Assembly: GCA_036375895.1 (NCBI GenBank)
Contig: DASVBJ010000211.1
Location: 1-9,707, forward strand
Source of the DNA: DASVBJ01 sp036375895
Lineage (GTDB): Bacteria; Actinomycetota; Actinomycetes; JACCUZ01
Reading direction: 5' to 3'
DNA: 9,707 bases
Numbering within the stretch: the stretch's first letter is position 1; the number at the start of each line of letters is the position of its first letter. Below, in pieces: positions 1 to 5,352 of the stretch. The notes under the pieces are model-generated. The model was not told the origin of the DNA. It saw only the letters and a list, made by a program, of their open reading frames with translations, and searched no databases. A program made the translations under genes and the position numbers.

Positions 1-162
1 GGGGAGATCACCGACGGGTCCTTCGCCAGGGAGTGGATGGCGGAGTACGACGCGGGGCTGCCCAACTACCGGCGCTACTACCAGGAGCACGTCGACCACC
101 CGATCGAGGTGACCGGCCGCCAGCTGCGCCCGATGATGAGCTGGATCAGCGCCGACGACTGA
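1..162 (+). CDS. ilvC: Ketol-acid reductoisomerase, C-terminal end (partial)
   Basis: The window opens inside a reading frame of 53 codons ending in TGA at 160-162. The residues match the conserved tail of class I ketol-acid reductoisomerase: EITDGSFAREWMAEYDAG, then a charged stretch containing DHPIE, then LRPMMSW near the end. This enzyme converts acetolactate and acetohydroxybutyrate to the dihydroxy acids of valine, leucine and isoleucine synthesis, using NADPH and Mg2+. Only the last part of the helical C-terminal domain is present. The Rossmann domain and most catalytic residues lie upstream of the window, so activity cannot be judged. In actinobacteria ilvC usually closes an ilvB-ilvN-ilvC operon, and the serA that follows here is the usual actinobacterial neighbour. 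The repeat and hairpin region immediately downstream probably marks the 3' end of that operon. Confidence 0.93.
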   Translation, partial: GEITDGSFAREWMAEYDAGLPNYRRYYQEHVDHPIEVTGRQLRPMMSWISADD

Positions 163-185
163 ACCTCGCCTGCTCGCCCCCCTCT

Positions 186-217
186 CCGGCAGCGATCATG
201 CACTTCCCGTCGCCCCG
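186..217 (+). repeat. Direct repeat copy 1 of a GATCATGCACTT-core intergenic repeat
   Basis: Positions 186-217 and 247-278 are identical over 32 bases, with a period of 61 bases. Weaker similarity (C-rich sequence) extends about 10 bases further 5'. The core GCAGCGATCATGCACTT (189-205) recurs at 250-266 and, inverted, at 291-307. No convincing protein is encoded here. The arrangement looks like a REP-type intergenic element with one unit duplicated. Genome-wide copy number cannot be seen from this window. Confidence 0.8.
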
Positions 218-231
218 CACCCCCTCGCGTG

Positions 232-324
232 CCGGCTCCCCCCTGCCCGGCAGCGATCATGCACTTCCCGTCGCCCCGGCAGGGGGCGGCAAGTGCATGA
301 TCGCTGCGCAGGGGGGAGGGCCGG
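232..324 (+). repeat. Long imperfect hairpin built from an inverted repeat pair
   Basis: Copy 2 of the repeat (core 250-266) and its inverted copy (291-307) form a perfect 17-bp stem. Inside the stem, 274-277 pairs with 282-285 around a GGCA loop (278-281). Outside it, after a 3-nt bulge (247-249), CTCCCCCCTGC at 236-246 pairs perfectly with 308-318. A further CCGGC/GCCGG pairing (232-236 with 320-324) is an alternative extension. The whole foldback spans about 90 nt with more than 28 bp of stem. It lies 70 nt after the ilvC stop and upstream of the serA promoter, so it could terminate or stabilise the 3' end of the ilv transcript. There is no T-tract, so a classical intrinsic terminator is not shown. 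Confidence 0.75.
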
Positions 325-359
325 GGCGGCGGCGTTCGCCGTTCCACCCAGTGAACGGG

Positions 360-377
360 TTGTGAACGCCTTCACAA
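360..377 (+). promoter_or_regulatory. CRP/GlxR-type operator upstream of serA
   Basis: The sequence TTGTGAACGCCTTCACAA is a perfect palindrome with 7-bp arms and a 4-bp centre. It contains the exact CRP-family pattern TGTGA-N6-TCACA (361-376), the kind of site bound by Crp (Rv3676) in mycobacteria and GlxR in corynebacteria. The centre is at 368.5, about 30 bp upstream of the transcription start expected from the -10 box at 386-391, so it overlaps the -35 region. A direct repeat GTGAACG at 351-357 and 362-368 lies one helical turn apart. Binding by a cAMP-responsive regulator is inferred. Whether it would repress or activate is open. Confidence 0.6.
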
Positions 378-385
378 GCGGTGCC

Positions 386-391
386 TAGACT
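386..391 (+). promoter_or_regulatory. Candidate -10 box of the serA promoter
   Basis: TAGACT fits the actinobacterial TANNNT -10 pattern. No good TTGACA-like -35 box lies 16-18 bp upstream, because the CRP-type palindrome occupies that space. A start near 398 would give a leader of about 40 nt carrying the serA Shine-Dalgarno GAAGGA (424-429). Confidence 0.45.
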
Positions 392-438
392 GGGATCGAG
401 CGAGACCGACCGCTGACGCCCGCGAAGGAAGCCTCCCA

Positions 439-2028
439 GTGACCAAGCCCGTCGTCCTGATCGCCGAAGAGCTCTCGCCGGCCACCGTCGCGGCCCTCGG
501 CCCCGACTTCGAGGTCCGCTACTGCGACGGGGCCGACCGCTCGCAGCTGCTGCCCGCCATCGCCGACGTCGACGCCGTCCTGGTGCGCAGCGCCACGAAG
601 ATCGATGCGGAGGCGATCGCCGCCGCGCGACGGCTCAAGGTCGTGGCCCGGGCCGGGGTCGGCCTGGACAACGTCGACGTGAAGGCCGCGACCCAGGCCG
701 GTGTCATGGTCGTCAACGCCCCGCAGTCGAACATCGTGAGTGCCGCCGAGCTGGCCGTCGGCCTGCTGCTCGCGGCGGCCCGCAACATCGCGCCCGCCAA
801 CGCCGCGCTGAAGAACGGCGAGTGGAAGCGCAGCAAGTACTCCGGCGTCGAGCTGTACGAGAAGACGGCGGGCATCGTGGGACTCGGCCGCATCGGCGTC
901 CTCGTCGCCCAGCGGCTGTCGGCGTTCGGGATGAACGTCATCGCGTACGACCCGTACGTCGCCCCCGGCCGGGCCGCTCAGATGGGGGTCCGCCTGGTCT
1001 CGCTCGAGGAGCTGCTCCGCGAGAGCGACGTCATCTCGGTGCACCTGCCCAAGACCCCCGAGACGGTGGGACTCATCGGCGCCGACCAGCTCGCGCAGGT
1101 CAAGCCGTCGGTCATCGTCGTCAACGCGGCCCGCGGCGGCATCGTCGACGAGCACGCCCTCTACGTCGCTCTGAAGGAGGGCCGCGTCGCTGCGGCCGGC
1201 CTCGACGTCTTCACCACCGAGCCGTGCACGGACTCGCCGCTCTTCGAGTTCGAGCACGTGGTGGCCACGCCGCACCTGGGCGCCAGCACCGCGGAGGCGC
1301 AGGAGAAGGCCGGAGTCGCGGTCGCCAGGTCGGTGCGCCTCGCGCTGGCCGGCGAGCTCGTTCCCGACGCGGTCAACGTGCAGGGCGGGGTCATCGCCGA
1401 GGAGGTGCGTCCCGGCATCCCCCTCGCGGAGAAGCTCGGCCGGGTCTTCACCGCCCTCGCGGGCGCCGTCCCGGCCCAGATCGACGTGCAGGTGCGTGGC
1501 GAGATCACCGCGCACGACGTCCGCGTCCTCGAGCTGGCGGCGCTCAAGGGACTCTTCCAGGACGTCGTGGAGGACGCGGTGTCCTACGTGAACGCGCCTC
1601 TGCTGGCCCTCGAGCGGGGGGTCGCCGTCCGGCTCACGGCCGAGACCGAGTCGCCGGACTACCGGAACCTGGTGACGCTGTGCGGCACCCTCGCCGACGG
1701 CACCCGCGTCTCCGTGTCCGGCACGCTCGCCGGGCCGCGGCACGTGGAGAAGCTCGTGGAGGTCGACGGCTTCGACATCGAGGTCGGGCTCGCCGACCAC
1801 ATGGCGATCTTCCGGTACGAGGACCGGCCGGGCATGGTCGGGACGGTGGGCCGCATCCTCGGCGACGCCGGCGTCAACATCGCCGGCATGCAGGTCAGCC
1901 GCGACCGCAAGGGTGGCCACGCCCTCGTCGCGATGACCGTCGACTCGGCGATCCCGCATCCCGTCCTCGACGAGATCGTCGCCTCGATCGGCGCCCAGAG
2001 CGCCCGGCAGGTCGACCTGACGGAGTGA
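439..2028 (+). CDS. serA: D-3-phosphoglycerate dehydrogenase
   Basis: This is a 529-aa type I phosphoglycerate dehydrogenase, which catalyses the first committed step of serine synthesis: 3-phosphoglycerate plus NAD+ to 3-phosphohydroxypyruvate. The NAD-binding Rossmann motif GLGRIG is at residues 148-153, with the adenosine-binding Asp at D171 (AYDPY). The catalytic residues of the D-2-hydroxyacid dehydrogenase family are R232 (NAARGG), E261 (TTEP) and H279 (TPHLG). An intervening allosteric (ASB-like) domain spans about residues 315-452. A C-terminal ACT domain from about residue 455 (IFRYEDRPGMVG) normally mediates serine feedback inhibition. Length and domain order match the long actinobacterial form such as M. 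tuberculosis SerA1. The GTG start at 439 is chosen because GAAGGA (424-429) lies 9 nt upstream. It stands alone between ilvC and the small leader unit, with its own promoter and a CRP-type site. Nothing is missing or truncated. Confidence 0.97.
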   Translation: MTKPVVLIAEELSPATVAALGPDFEVRYCDGADRSQLLPAIADVDAVLVRSATKIDAEAIAAARRLKVVARAGVGLDNVDVKAATQAGVMVVNAPQSNIVSAAELAVGLLLAAARNIAPANAALKNGEWKRSKYSGVELYEKTAGIVGLGRIGVLVAQRLSAFGMNVIAYDPYVAPGRAAQMGVRLVSLEELLRESDVISVHLPKTPETVGLIGADQLAQVKPSVIVVNAARGGIVDEHALYVALKEGRVAAAGLDVFTTEPCTDSPLFEFEHVVATPHLGASTAEAQEKAGVAVARSVRLALAGELVPDAVNVQGGVIAEEVRPGIPLAEKLGRVFTALAGAVPAQIDVQVRGEITAHDVRVLELAALKGLFQDVVEDAVSYVNAPLLALERGVAVRLTAETESPDYRNLVTLCGTLADGTRVSVSGTLAGPRHVEKLVEVDGFDIEVGLADHMAIFRYEDRPGMVGTVGRILGDAGVNIAGMQVSRDRKGGHALVAMTVDSAIPHPVLDEIVASIGAQSARQVDLTE

Positions 2029-2088
2029 CGGCGTCTCAGGACCCGAGACCGCGCGACAAATCGCGGGACGTGCCGCGCGGGCCCGGCG

Positions 2089-2094
2089 TACCGT
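2089..2094 (+). promoter_or_regulatory. Candidate -10 box for the post-serA leader unit
   Basis: TACCGT matches TANNNT and ends 9 nt before the ATG of the 14-codon leader peptide (2104), so the transcript would start at or within a few bases of that ATG. No convincing -35 box is visible in the GC-rich DNA upstream. A small hairpin (CGCGA 2052-2056 with TCGCG 2061-2065) lies between the serA stop and this box. Confidence 0.4.
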
Positions 2095-2103
2095 CGAACC
2101 ACC

Positions 2104-2148
2104 ATGCGGCACTTCTTCGTACTTCGCTGCCGCGGCGGGGCCCGCTAG
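2104..2148 (+). CDS. Putative 14-aa regulatory leader peptide
   Basis: A short frame encodes MRHFFVLRCRGGAR and ends in TAG (2146-2148). It has no Shine-Dalgarno, but it sits almost at the predicted transcript start, which suits leaderless translation. The consecutive codons GTA (Val) and CTT (Leu) at 2119-2124 are uncommon in this genome, where Val is mostly GTC/GTG and Leu mostly CTG/CTC. Its last codons overlap the 5' arm of an RNA pairing described in the next entry. These are the traits of amino-acid attenuator leader peptides, with branched-chain residues at the stall position. No homologue is recalled with certainty. Actinobacterial leuA genes are reported to carry structured leader-peptide elements, and this may be related. 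Function is inferred from position and codons only. Confidence 0.5.
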   Translation: MRHFFVLRCRGGAR

Positions 2149-2225
2149 CAGGGCCGGCTCCCCGTCGCGGAGTCCGGCGCTGGCCCGCCACCGGGATCCG
2201 TCCCGGGCCATCCGCAGCGAAGGAG
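2134..2225 (+). promoter_or_regulatory. Structured leader RNA with mutually exclusive pairings
   Basis: Several pairings can be drawn. P1 joins 2134-2142 to 2182-2189 (GGCGGG-G-CC with GGCCCGCC, one bulged G). P2, nested within P1, joins 2153-2161 to 2169-2178 (9 bp, one bulged T, 7-nt loop). P3 is CCGGGA 2191-2196 with TCCCGG 2201-2206 around TCCG. An alternative, P4, pairs 2182-2187 with 2204-2209 and can extend through CGCTG (2178-2182) with CAGCG (2215-2219), reaching the first base of the Shine-Dalgarno GAAGGAG (2219-2225). P4 excludes P1 and P3. A ribosome paused on the Val-Leu codons of the leader peptide would approach the 5' arm of P1, giving a plausible switch over the ribosome-binding site of the downstream small ORF. 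High GC makes chance pairing likely, so covariation evidence is needed. Confidence 0.42.
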
Positions 2226-2233
2226 CACCACTC

Positions 2234-2317
2234 ATGACCGAGACCGAGCGCAGGTCGCGCGACGCCGTCCAGCAGGCCATGGACCGCAGGGACAACGGCG
2301 GCGAGACCGGCCACTGA
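2234..2317 (+). CDS. Small 27-aa protein of unknown function
   Basis: An ATG at 2234 opens a 27-codon frame ending in TGA (2315-2317). A strong Shine-Dalgarno, GAAGGAG at 2219-2225, sits 8 nt before the ATG, which is the main reason to believe it is translated. The peptide starts MTETERRSRDAVQQAMDRRD and ends in a short Gly-rich tail. It is hydrophilic and highly charged, probably partly helical, with no signal peptide or membrane segment. It does not resemble the N-terminus of leuA, leuB or any family I recognise. It lies after a leader-peptide-like element and is closed by a strong hairpin 10 nt after its stop, so it appears to be the only regulated product of its transcript. It may instead be a second regulatory peptide or a remnant of a lost gene. 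Confidence 0.55.
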   Translation: MTETERRSRDAVQQAMDRRDNGGETGH

Positions 2318-2327
2318 CGCTGACCGA

Positions 2328-2362
2328 CGGCGGCCCGGCACCCTGGCGGTGCCGGGCCGCCG
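2328..2362 (+). terminator. Strong hairpin, probable terminator of the small-ORF unit
   Basis: CGGCGGCCCGGCACC (2328-2342) pairs perfectly with 2348-2362 around the 5-nt loop CTGGC, giving 15 uninterrupted, very GC-rich base pairs. It lies 10 nt after the small-ORF stop and 47 nt before the leuB -10 box. There is no U-tract after it, which is common for actinobacterial terminators of this kind. Confidence 0.7.
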
Positions 2363-2409
2363 CTGCTCCCGGCTCCTGAGACGCGTTCGCCCACCTGCTG
2401 GAACGTGCC

Positions 2410-2415
2410 TAGGCT
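2410..2415 (+). promoter_or_regulatory. leuB -10 box, leaderless arrangement
   Basis: TAGGCT fits TANNNT and its last base is 7 nt before the leuB ATG at 2423, so transcription should begin at or next to the start codon. There is no Shine-Dalgarno before that ATG. TTCGCC at 2386-2391 is a weak -35 candidate at 18-bp spacing. Confidence 0.6.
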
Positions 2416-2422
2416 CGCGGCC

Positions 2423-3475
2423 ATGACTCGCAGCATCCGGCTCGCAGTGGTCCCGGGCGACGGGATCGGCCCCGAGGTGACGGCCGAGGCGCTCGGCGTC
2501 CTCGAGGCGGTGCTCCCGACGCAGGACGTGAAGCTCGAGACGACGGAGTACGACCTGGGCGCCCGGCGGTGGCACGCGACCGGCGAGACGCTGCCGGACT
2601 CGGTGCTGGAGGAGCTGCGCGGGCACGACGCGATCCTGCTCGGCGCCGTGGGGGACCCCGGGGTGCCCAGCGGGGTGCTCGAGCGCGGTCTGCTGCTGCG
2701 GCTGCGCTTCGCGCTCGACCACCACGTCAACCTGCGGCCCGCACGGCTGTACCCGGGGGTCGCGTCGCCGTTGGGCGAGCGCGAGATCGACTTCGTCGTG
2801 GTGCGGGAGGGCACCGAGGGGCCGTACGTCGGGAACGGTGGCGTCGTGCGCAAGGGCACGCCGCACGAGATCGCCACCGAGGTGAGCGTCAACACGGCGT
2901 ACGGCGTGCAGCGCGTGGTGCGCGACGCGTTCCGGCGGGCCCGGGCCAGGCCCCGTCAGCACCTCACCCTCGTGCACAAGGACAACGTGCTGGTCAACGC
3001 GGGTGACCTGTGGCGCCGCACGTTCGCCGCCGTGGGCGAGGACTTCCCGGACGTCACCACCGACTACCTGCACGTCGACGCCGCGACCATCTTCATGGTC
3101 ACGGCGCCGGAGCGTTTCGACGTCGTCGTCACCGACAACCTGTTCGGCGACATCGTCACCGACCTGGCCGCCGCAGTTACGGGCGGCATCGGCCTGGCAG
3201 CGAGCGGCAACCTCGACGTGAGCGGCGCGAACCCCTCGATGTTCGAGCCGGTGCACGGGTCCGCCCCCGACATCGCCGGCCAGGGCGTCGCCGACCCGAC
3301 CGCCGCGATCCTGTCCGCCGCGCTGCTCCTCGACCACCTCGGGCTCGGCGCGGCCGCCGCCCGGGTCGAGAGCGCGGTCGCCGCGGACCTCGCCGAGCGC
3401 GGCGGGGAGCGGCGCCGGACCGCCGAGGTCGGCGAGGCCGTCCGCCGGCGGCTGCAGGTGAGCCTGGCCGGGTAG
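2423..3475 (+). CDS. leuB: 3-isopropylmalate dehydrogenase
   Basis: This is a 350-aa enzyme of leucine synthesis that oxidises and decarboxylates 3-isopropylmalate to 2-oxoisocaproate with NAD+ and a divalent metal. It begins with the family motif RLAVVPGDGIGPEV. The substrate-binding arginines are R95, R105 and R128, followed by Y135 (EGPYVG) and K186 (VHKDNVL). The metal-binding aspartates D219, D243 and D247 show the spacing expected for the family. The isocitrate/isopropylmalate dehydrogenase signature runs from NLFGDIVTDL at about 239. Length is typical. The ATG at 2423 is preferred over an in-frame GTG at 2405, because homologues start with this motif and the -10 box (2410-2415) would lie inside the longer frame. 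Tartrate dehydrogenase is a possible relative, but the neighbours ilvC, ilvE and cimA favour LeuB. It is separated from the upstream small-ORF unit by a terminator-like hairpin. Confidence 0.95.
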   Translation: MTRSIRLAVVPGDGIGPEVTAEALGVLEAVLPTQDVKLETTEYDLGARRWHATGETLPDSVLEELRGHDAILLGAVGDPGVPSGVLERGLLLRLRFALDHHVNLRPARLYPGVASPLGEREIDFVVVREGTEGPYVGNGGVVRKGTPHEIATEVSVNTAYGVQRVVRDAFRRARARPRQHLTLVHKDNVLVNAGDLWRRTFAAVGEDFPDVTTDYLHVDAATIFMVTAPERFDVVVTDNLFGDIVTDLAAAVTGGIGLAASGNLDVSGANPSMFEPVHGSAPDIAGQGVADPTAAILSAALLLDHLGLGAAAARVESAVAADLAERGGERRRTAEVGEAVRRRLQVSLAG

Positions 3476-3500
3476 CAGCCCGGCCCCGGCGTGGGTCGGA

Positions 3501-3506
3501 TAACGT
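3501..3506 (+). promoter_or_regulatory. ilvE -10 box, leaderless arrangement
   Basis: TAACGT fits TANNNT and ends 6 nt before the ilvE ATG at 3513. It sits inside the 37-nt leuB-ilvE gap. No Shine-Dalgarno precedes the ATG, so ilvE is probably read from a leaderless transcript, with possible read-through from leuB. Confidence 0.55.
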
Positions 3507-3512
3507 CGGGCC

Positions 3513-4604
3513 ATGACCGAAGCGCTGACCATCGACGTGGCCCCCTCGAAGTCGCCCCGTTCCGCCGAGGAGCGCGCCCGACTCTTGGACGACCCCGGCT
3601 TCGGTCAGGTCTTCACCGACCACATGGTCACCGCGCGCTACCGGACCGGCCGCGGCTGGCACGACGCCCGCCTCACGGCGTACCAGCCGCTGTCTCTCGA
3701 CCCCGCCACCTCGGTGCTGCACTACGGCCAGTCGATCTTCGAGGGGCTCAAGGCCTACCACCAGCCGGACGGATCGGTCGCGTTGTTCCGGCCCGAGCAG
3801 AACGCGGCGCGGTTCCAGCGCTCGGCCCGCCGCCTCGCCATGCCCGAGCTTCCGCAGCAGCTCTTCCTGGACTCGCTGCAGGCGCTCGTGACCGCCGACC
3901 GTGAGTGGGTGCCGACCCGGGCGGGCGAGTCGCTCTACCTGCGCCCCTTCCAGTTCGGCGCCGACCCGTTCCTCGGGGTCCGGCCGGCGAGTGAGTACTA
4001 CTACCTGCTCATCGCCTCGCCGGCGGCCAACTACTTCCCGGGCGGCGTGCGACCGGTGTCGGTGTGGCTGTCCACGGAGTACGTGCGGGCCGCACCCGGG
4101 GGCACCGGTGAGGCGAAGTGCGCCGGCAACTACGCCGCCTCGCTCGTGGCGCAGGCGCAGGCGGCCGAGCAGGGCTGTGACCAGGTCGTCTGGCTGGACG
4201 CGGTCGAGCACAAGTACGTCGAGGAGATGGGAGGCATGAACCTCTACTTCGTCTTCTCCGACGGGCGGCTGCTCACCCCGTCGCTGACGGGCACGCTGCT
4301 CCCCGGCGTGACCCGGGACTCGATCCTGTCCCTCGGCCGCGACCTCGGCCTCGAGGTCGTCGAGGATCACATCACCACCGAGGAGTGGGAGGCCGGCTGC
4401 GCCGACGGCACGATCACCGAGGTGTTCGCCTGCGGCACGGCCGCGGTCGTCACCCCGGTCGGCGAGGTCAAGCACGCCCGCGGCTCGTTCACGGTCGCGG
4501 ACGCCGAGCCCGGCGCGGTCACCATGAAGGTGCGCGAGGCGCTGCTCGGGATCCAGCACGGGACGGCGCCCGACCCGCACGGCTGGATGCGCCGCATCGC
4601 CTGA
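3513..4604 (+). CDS. ilvE: Branched-chain amino acid aminotransferase
   Basis: This 363-aa fold-type IV PLP enzyme carries out the final step of valine, leucine and isoleucine synthesis (and the first of their breakdown), transferring the amino group between the branched-chain amino acids and 2-oxoglutarate in the cytoplasm. Seen in the sequence: LHYGQSIFEGLKAY (about residues 69-82), typical of the long IlvE form. The PLP-forming lysine is K202 in GEAKCAGNYAAS. EEMGGMNLYFVF (about 237-248) contains the conserved Glu E238 that contacts the cofactor. CGTAAVVTPVG (from C307) is a phosphate-binding loop. Length matches actinobacterial IlvE proteins (about 360-370 aa). The start at ATG 3513 agrees with the -10 box 6 nt upstream and with the usual N-terminus. 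It follows leuB by 37 nt on the same strand. Nothing is truncated or unusual. Confidence 0.96.
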   Translation: MTEALTIDVAPSKSPRSAEERARLLDDPGFGQVFTDHMVTARYRTGRGWHDARLTAYQPLSLDPATSVLHYGQSIFEGLKAYHQPDGSVALFRPEQNAARFQRSARRLAMPELPQQLFLDSLQALVTADREWVPTRAGESLYLRPFQFGADPFLGVRPASEYYYLLIASPAANYFPGGVRPVSVWLSTEYVRAAPGGTGEAKCAGNYAASLVAQAQAAEQGCDQVVWLDAVEHKYVEEMGGMNLYFVFSDGRLLTPSLTGTLLPGVTRDSILSLGRDLGLEVVEDHITTEEWEAGCADGTITEVFACGTAAVVTPVGEVKHARGSFTVADAEPGAVTMKVREALLGIQHGTAPDPHGWMRRIA

Positions 4605-4660
4605 CCCGGACACCCGGCCGACCGCGTGCTGAGACCTTGGTCGCACATGCTGGGACGCCG

Positions 4661-4685
4661 GGTTTGCGTCGGCGAGGGCGGGTAG
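4661..4685 (+). promoter_or_regulatory. Possible stress-sigma (SigB/SigF-like) promoter
   Basis: GGTTT (4661-4665) and GGGTAG (4680-4685) are separated by 14 nt. This resembles the GTTT / GGGTAT pattern of general-stress sigma factors of the SigB/SigF type. A start near 4693 would give a leader of about 40 nt before the SseB-domain gene, including its Shine-Dalgarno. One base of the -10 element departs from consensus (G for T/C at the last position), so confidence is limited. Confidence 0.38.
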
Positions 4686-4733
4686 GGGCCAGGGGACCGA
4701 CCTCCCTGACCCCAACCCCGAGAGGACCCGGCC

Positions 4734-5141
4734 ATGACCACCCCGCACGCCAACGGCCAGCAGCCGACCGAGGCCGCCATCGCCGCCGGCATGGCGGCTG
4801 GAGACACCGAGGCCGTGATGCGCGCCGTCGCGACGAGTGACGTCGTCGTGCCCCAGGCGCACACCGCCCCCGGTGACGAGCAGCAGCCCGAGGGGTCGCT
4901 GTCGCTGCCCGTCGTCGAGCAGGACGGCACGCAGTACGTCCCCGTGTTCACCTCCGAGACGACGATGCGGTCCGCCGCGCCAGACCTCGACCAGGCCGTC
5001 TCCGTGTCGGCTGCCCAGCTCGGGGCCAACTGGCCCTCTGACGACCTGTGGCTGGCCGTGAACCCCGGCACGACCGAGGGGCTCACGCTGCCGCCGGACG
5101 CCGTCAAGTCGCTGCCGGTCTACGCGACCACCGAGGGCTGA
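4734..5141 (+). CDS. SseB-domain (SseB N-terminal family) protein
   Basis: This is a 135-aa soluble protein with no signal peptide or membrane segment. The first 55 residues are Ala-, Gln- and Glu-rich and low in complexity. From about residue 57 it resembles the SseB N-terminal family: LPVVEQDGTQYVPVFTSE (58-75), with the typical Tyr-Val-Pro-Val-Phe-Thr strand, then a helix, and LWLAVNPG (105-112) followed by Leu/Pro residues. SseB-like proteins are common in actinobacteria as small uncharacterised proteins, and no enzymatic role is known. The name comes from a distant similarity to an enhanced-serine-sensitivity/secretion protein and should not be read as function. The ATG is supported by GAGAGGA (4720-4726) 7 nt upstream. 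It is separated from ilvE by 129 nt and may have its own stress-type promoter, so it is probably not part of the amino-acid pathway. Confidence 0.75.
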   Translation: MTTPHANGQQPTEAAIAAGMAAGDTEAVMRAVATSDVVVPQAHTAPGDEQQPEGSLSLPVVEQDGTQYVPVFTSETTMRSAAPDLDQAVSVSAAQLGANWPSDDLWLAVNPGTTEGLTLPPDAVKSLPVYATTEG

Positions 5142-5169
5142 CCCGGGCGCTCGGTCGACCCGTGCCGCT

Positions 5170-5195
5170 CCCGCGTCAGCTTCGGCGGGCGCGGG
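5170..5195 (+). terminator. Possible terminator after the SseB-domain gene
   Basis: CCCGCG (5170-5175) can pair with CGCGGG (5190-5195) across a 14-nt loop, followed by TTGTC, 28 nt after the stop codon. An alternative shorter pairing uses GCGGG at 5185-5189. The stem is short and the tail weak. Confidence 0.35.
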
Positions 5196-5207
5196 TTGTC
5201 CGCGACG

Positions 5208-5294
5208 GGCGGAGCTGCGGAGCTCAGGGGCATTCACCGGCCCGTGCTCCGCAGCTTCGCCGGACCGGATGGATGACCGGGGGAGTTGCGGAGC
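5208..5294 (+). repeat. Three-copy GGAGYTGCGGAGC repeat with two alternative hairpins
   Basis: GGCGGAGCTGCGGAGC at 5208-5223 is the inverted complement of 5246-5261 with one mismatch, giving a 16-nt arm and a 22-nt loop. A further direct copy, GGAGTTGCGGAGC, is at 5282-5294. The middle inverted copy can pair with either flank, with two G-T wobbles for the right-hand option. The stretch lies between the SseB-domain gene and the cimA leader, outside any supported gene. It repeats the plan (two direct, one inverted) of the unrelated repeat after ilvC. A REP/BIME-like element, an operator or a bidirectional terminator are all possible. Confidence 0.6.
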
Positions 5295-5339
5295 GGCCAC
5301 ATCCTGAGATGCAGGGTTCCGCGATGCCGACCGGTGTGC

Positions 5340-5345
5340 CAATCT
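5340..5345 (+). promoter_or_regulatory. Candidate -10 box of the cimA attenuator transcript
   Basis: CAATCT ends 7 nt before the ATG of the 9-codon leader peptide (5353), the same spacing seen at leuB. It differs by one base from the TAATCT box of the downstream hydrolase gene. TTCCGC at 5317-5322 is a weak -35 candidate at 17-bp spacing. Confidence 0.45.
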
Positions 5346-5352
5346 GACGGAG

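Noticed and set aside
33..365. 110-codon frame over the ilvC end and the repeat region
   Set aside because: It starts inside ilvC in another frame, runs through the inverted repeats, and encodes a Pro/Arg/Ala-rich sequence that just translates the repeat. It has no ribosome-binding site.
2150..2317. Degraded leuA remnant between serA and leuB
   Set aside because: No stretch in any frame resembles LeuA motifs (LRDGxQ, HxH, NGxGERxGN). Only the leader-like element hints at leuA, and that is too weak to call a pseudogene.
2405..2422. Upstream GTG start for leuB
   Set aside because: It would add six residues not expected in the family, and the TANNNT box 2410-2415 lies inside it. The ATG at 2423 fits the homologous N-terminus and leaderless spacing.
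385..2895. 836-codon open frame on the minus strand, plus other long minus-strand frames (for example 3177-5363, 5356-7986, 7898-9403)
   Set aside because: They lie antisense to well-identified genes, are rich in Arg/Gly/Asp/His low-complexity sequence, contain no recognisable domain, and arise from the scarcity of stop codons in GC-rich DNA.
4654..4670. GACGC/GCGTC hairpin after ilvE as a terminator
   Set aside because: The stem is only 5 bp with no T-tract and it overlaps the candidate promoter, so it is likely a chance pairing.
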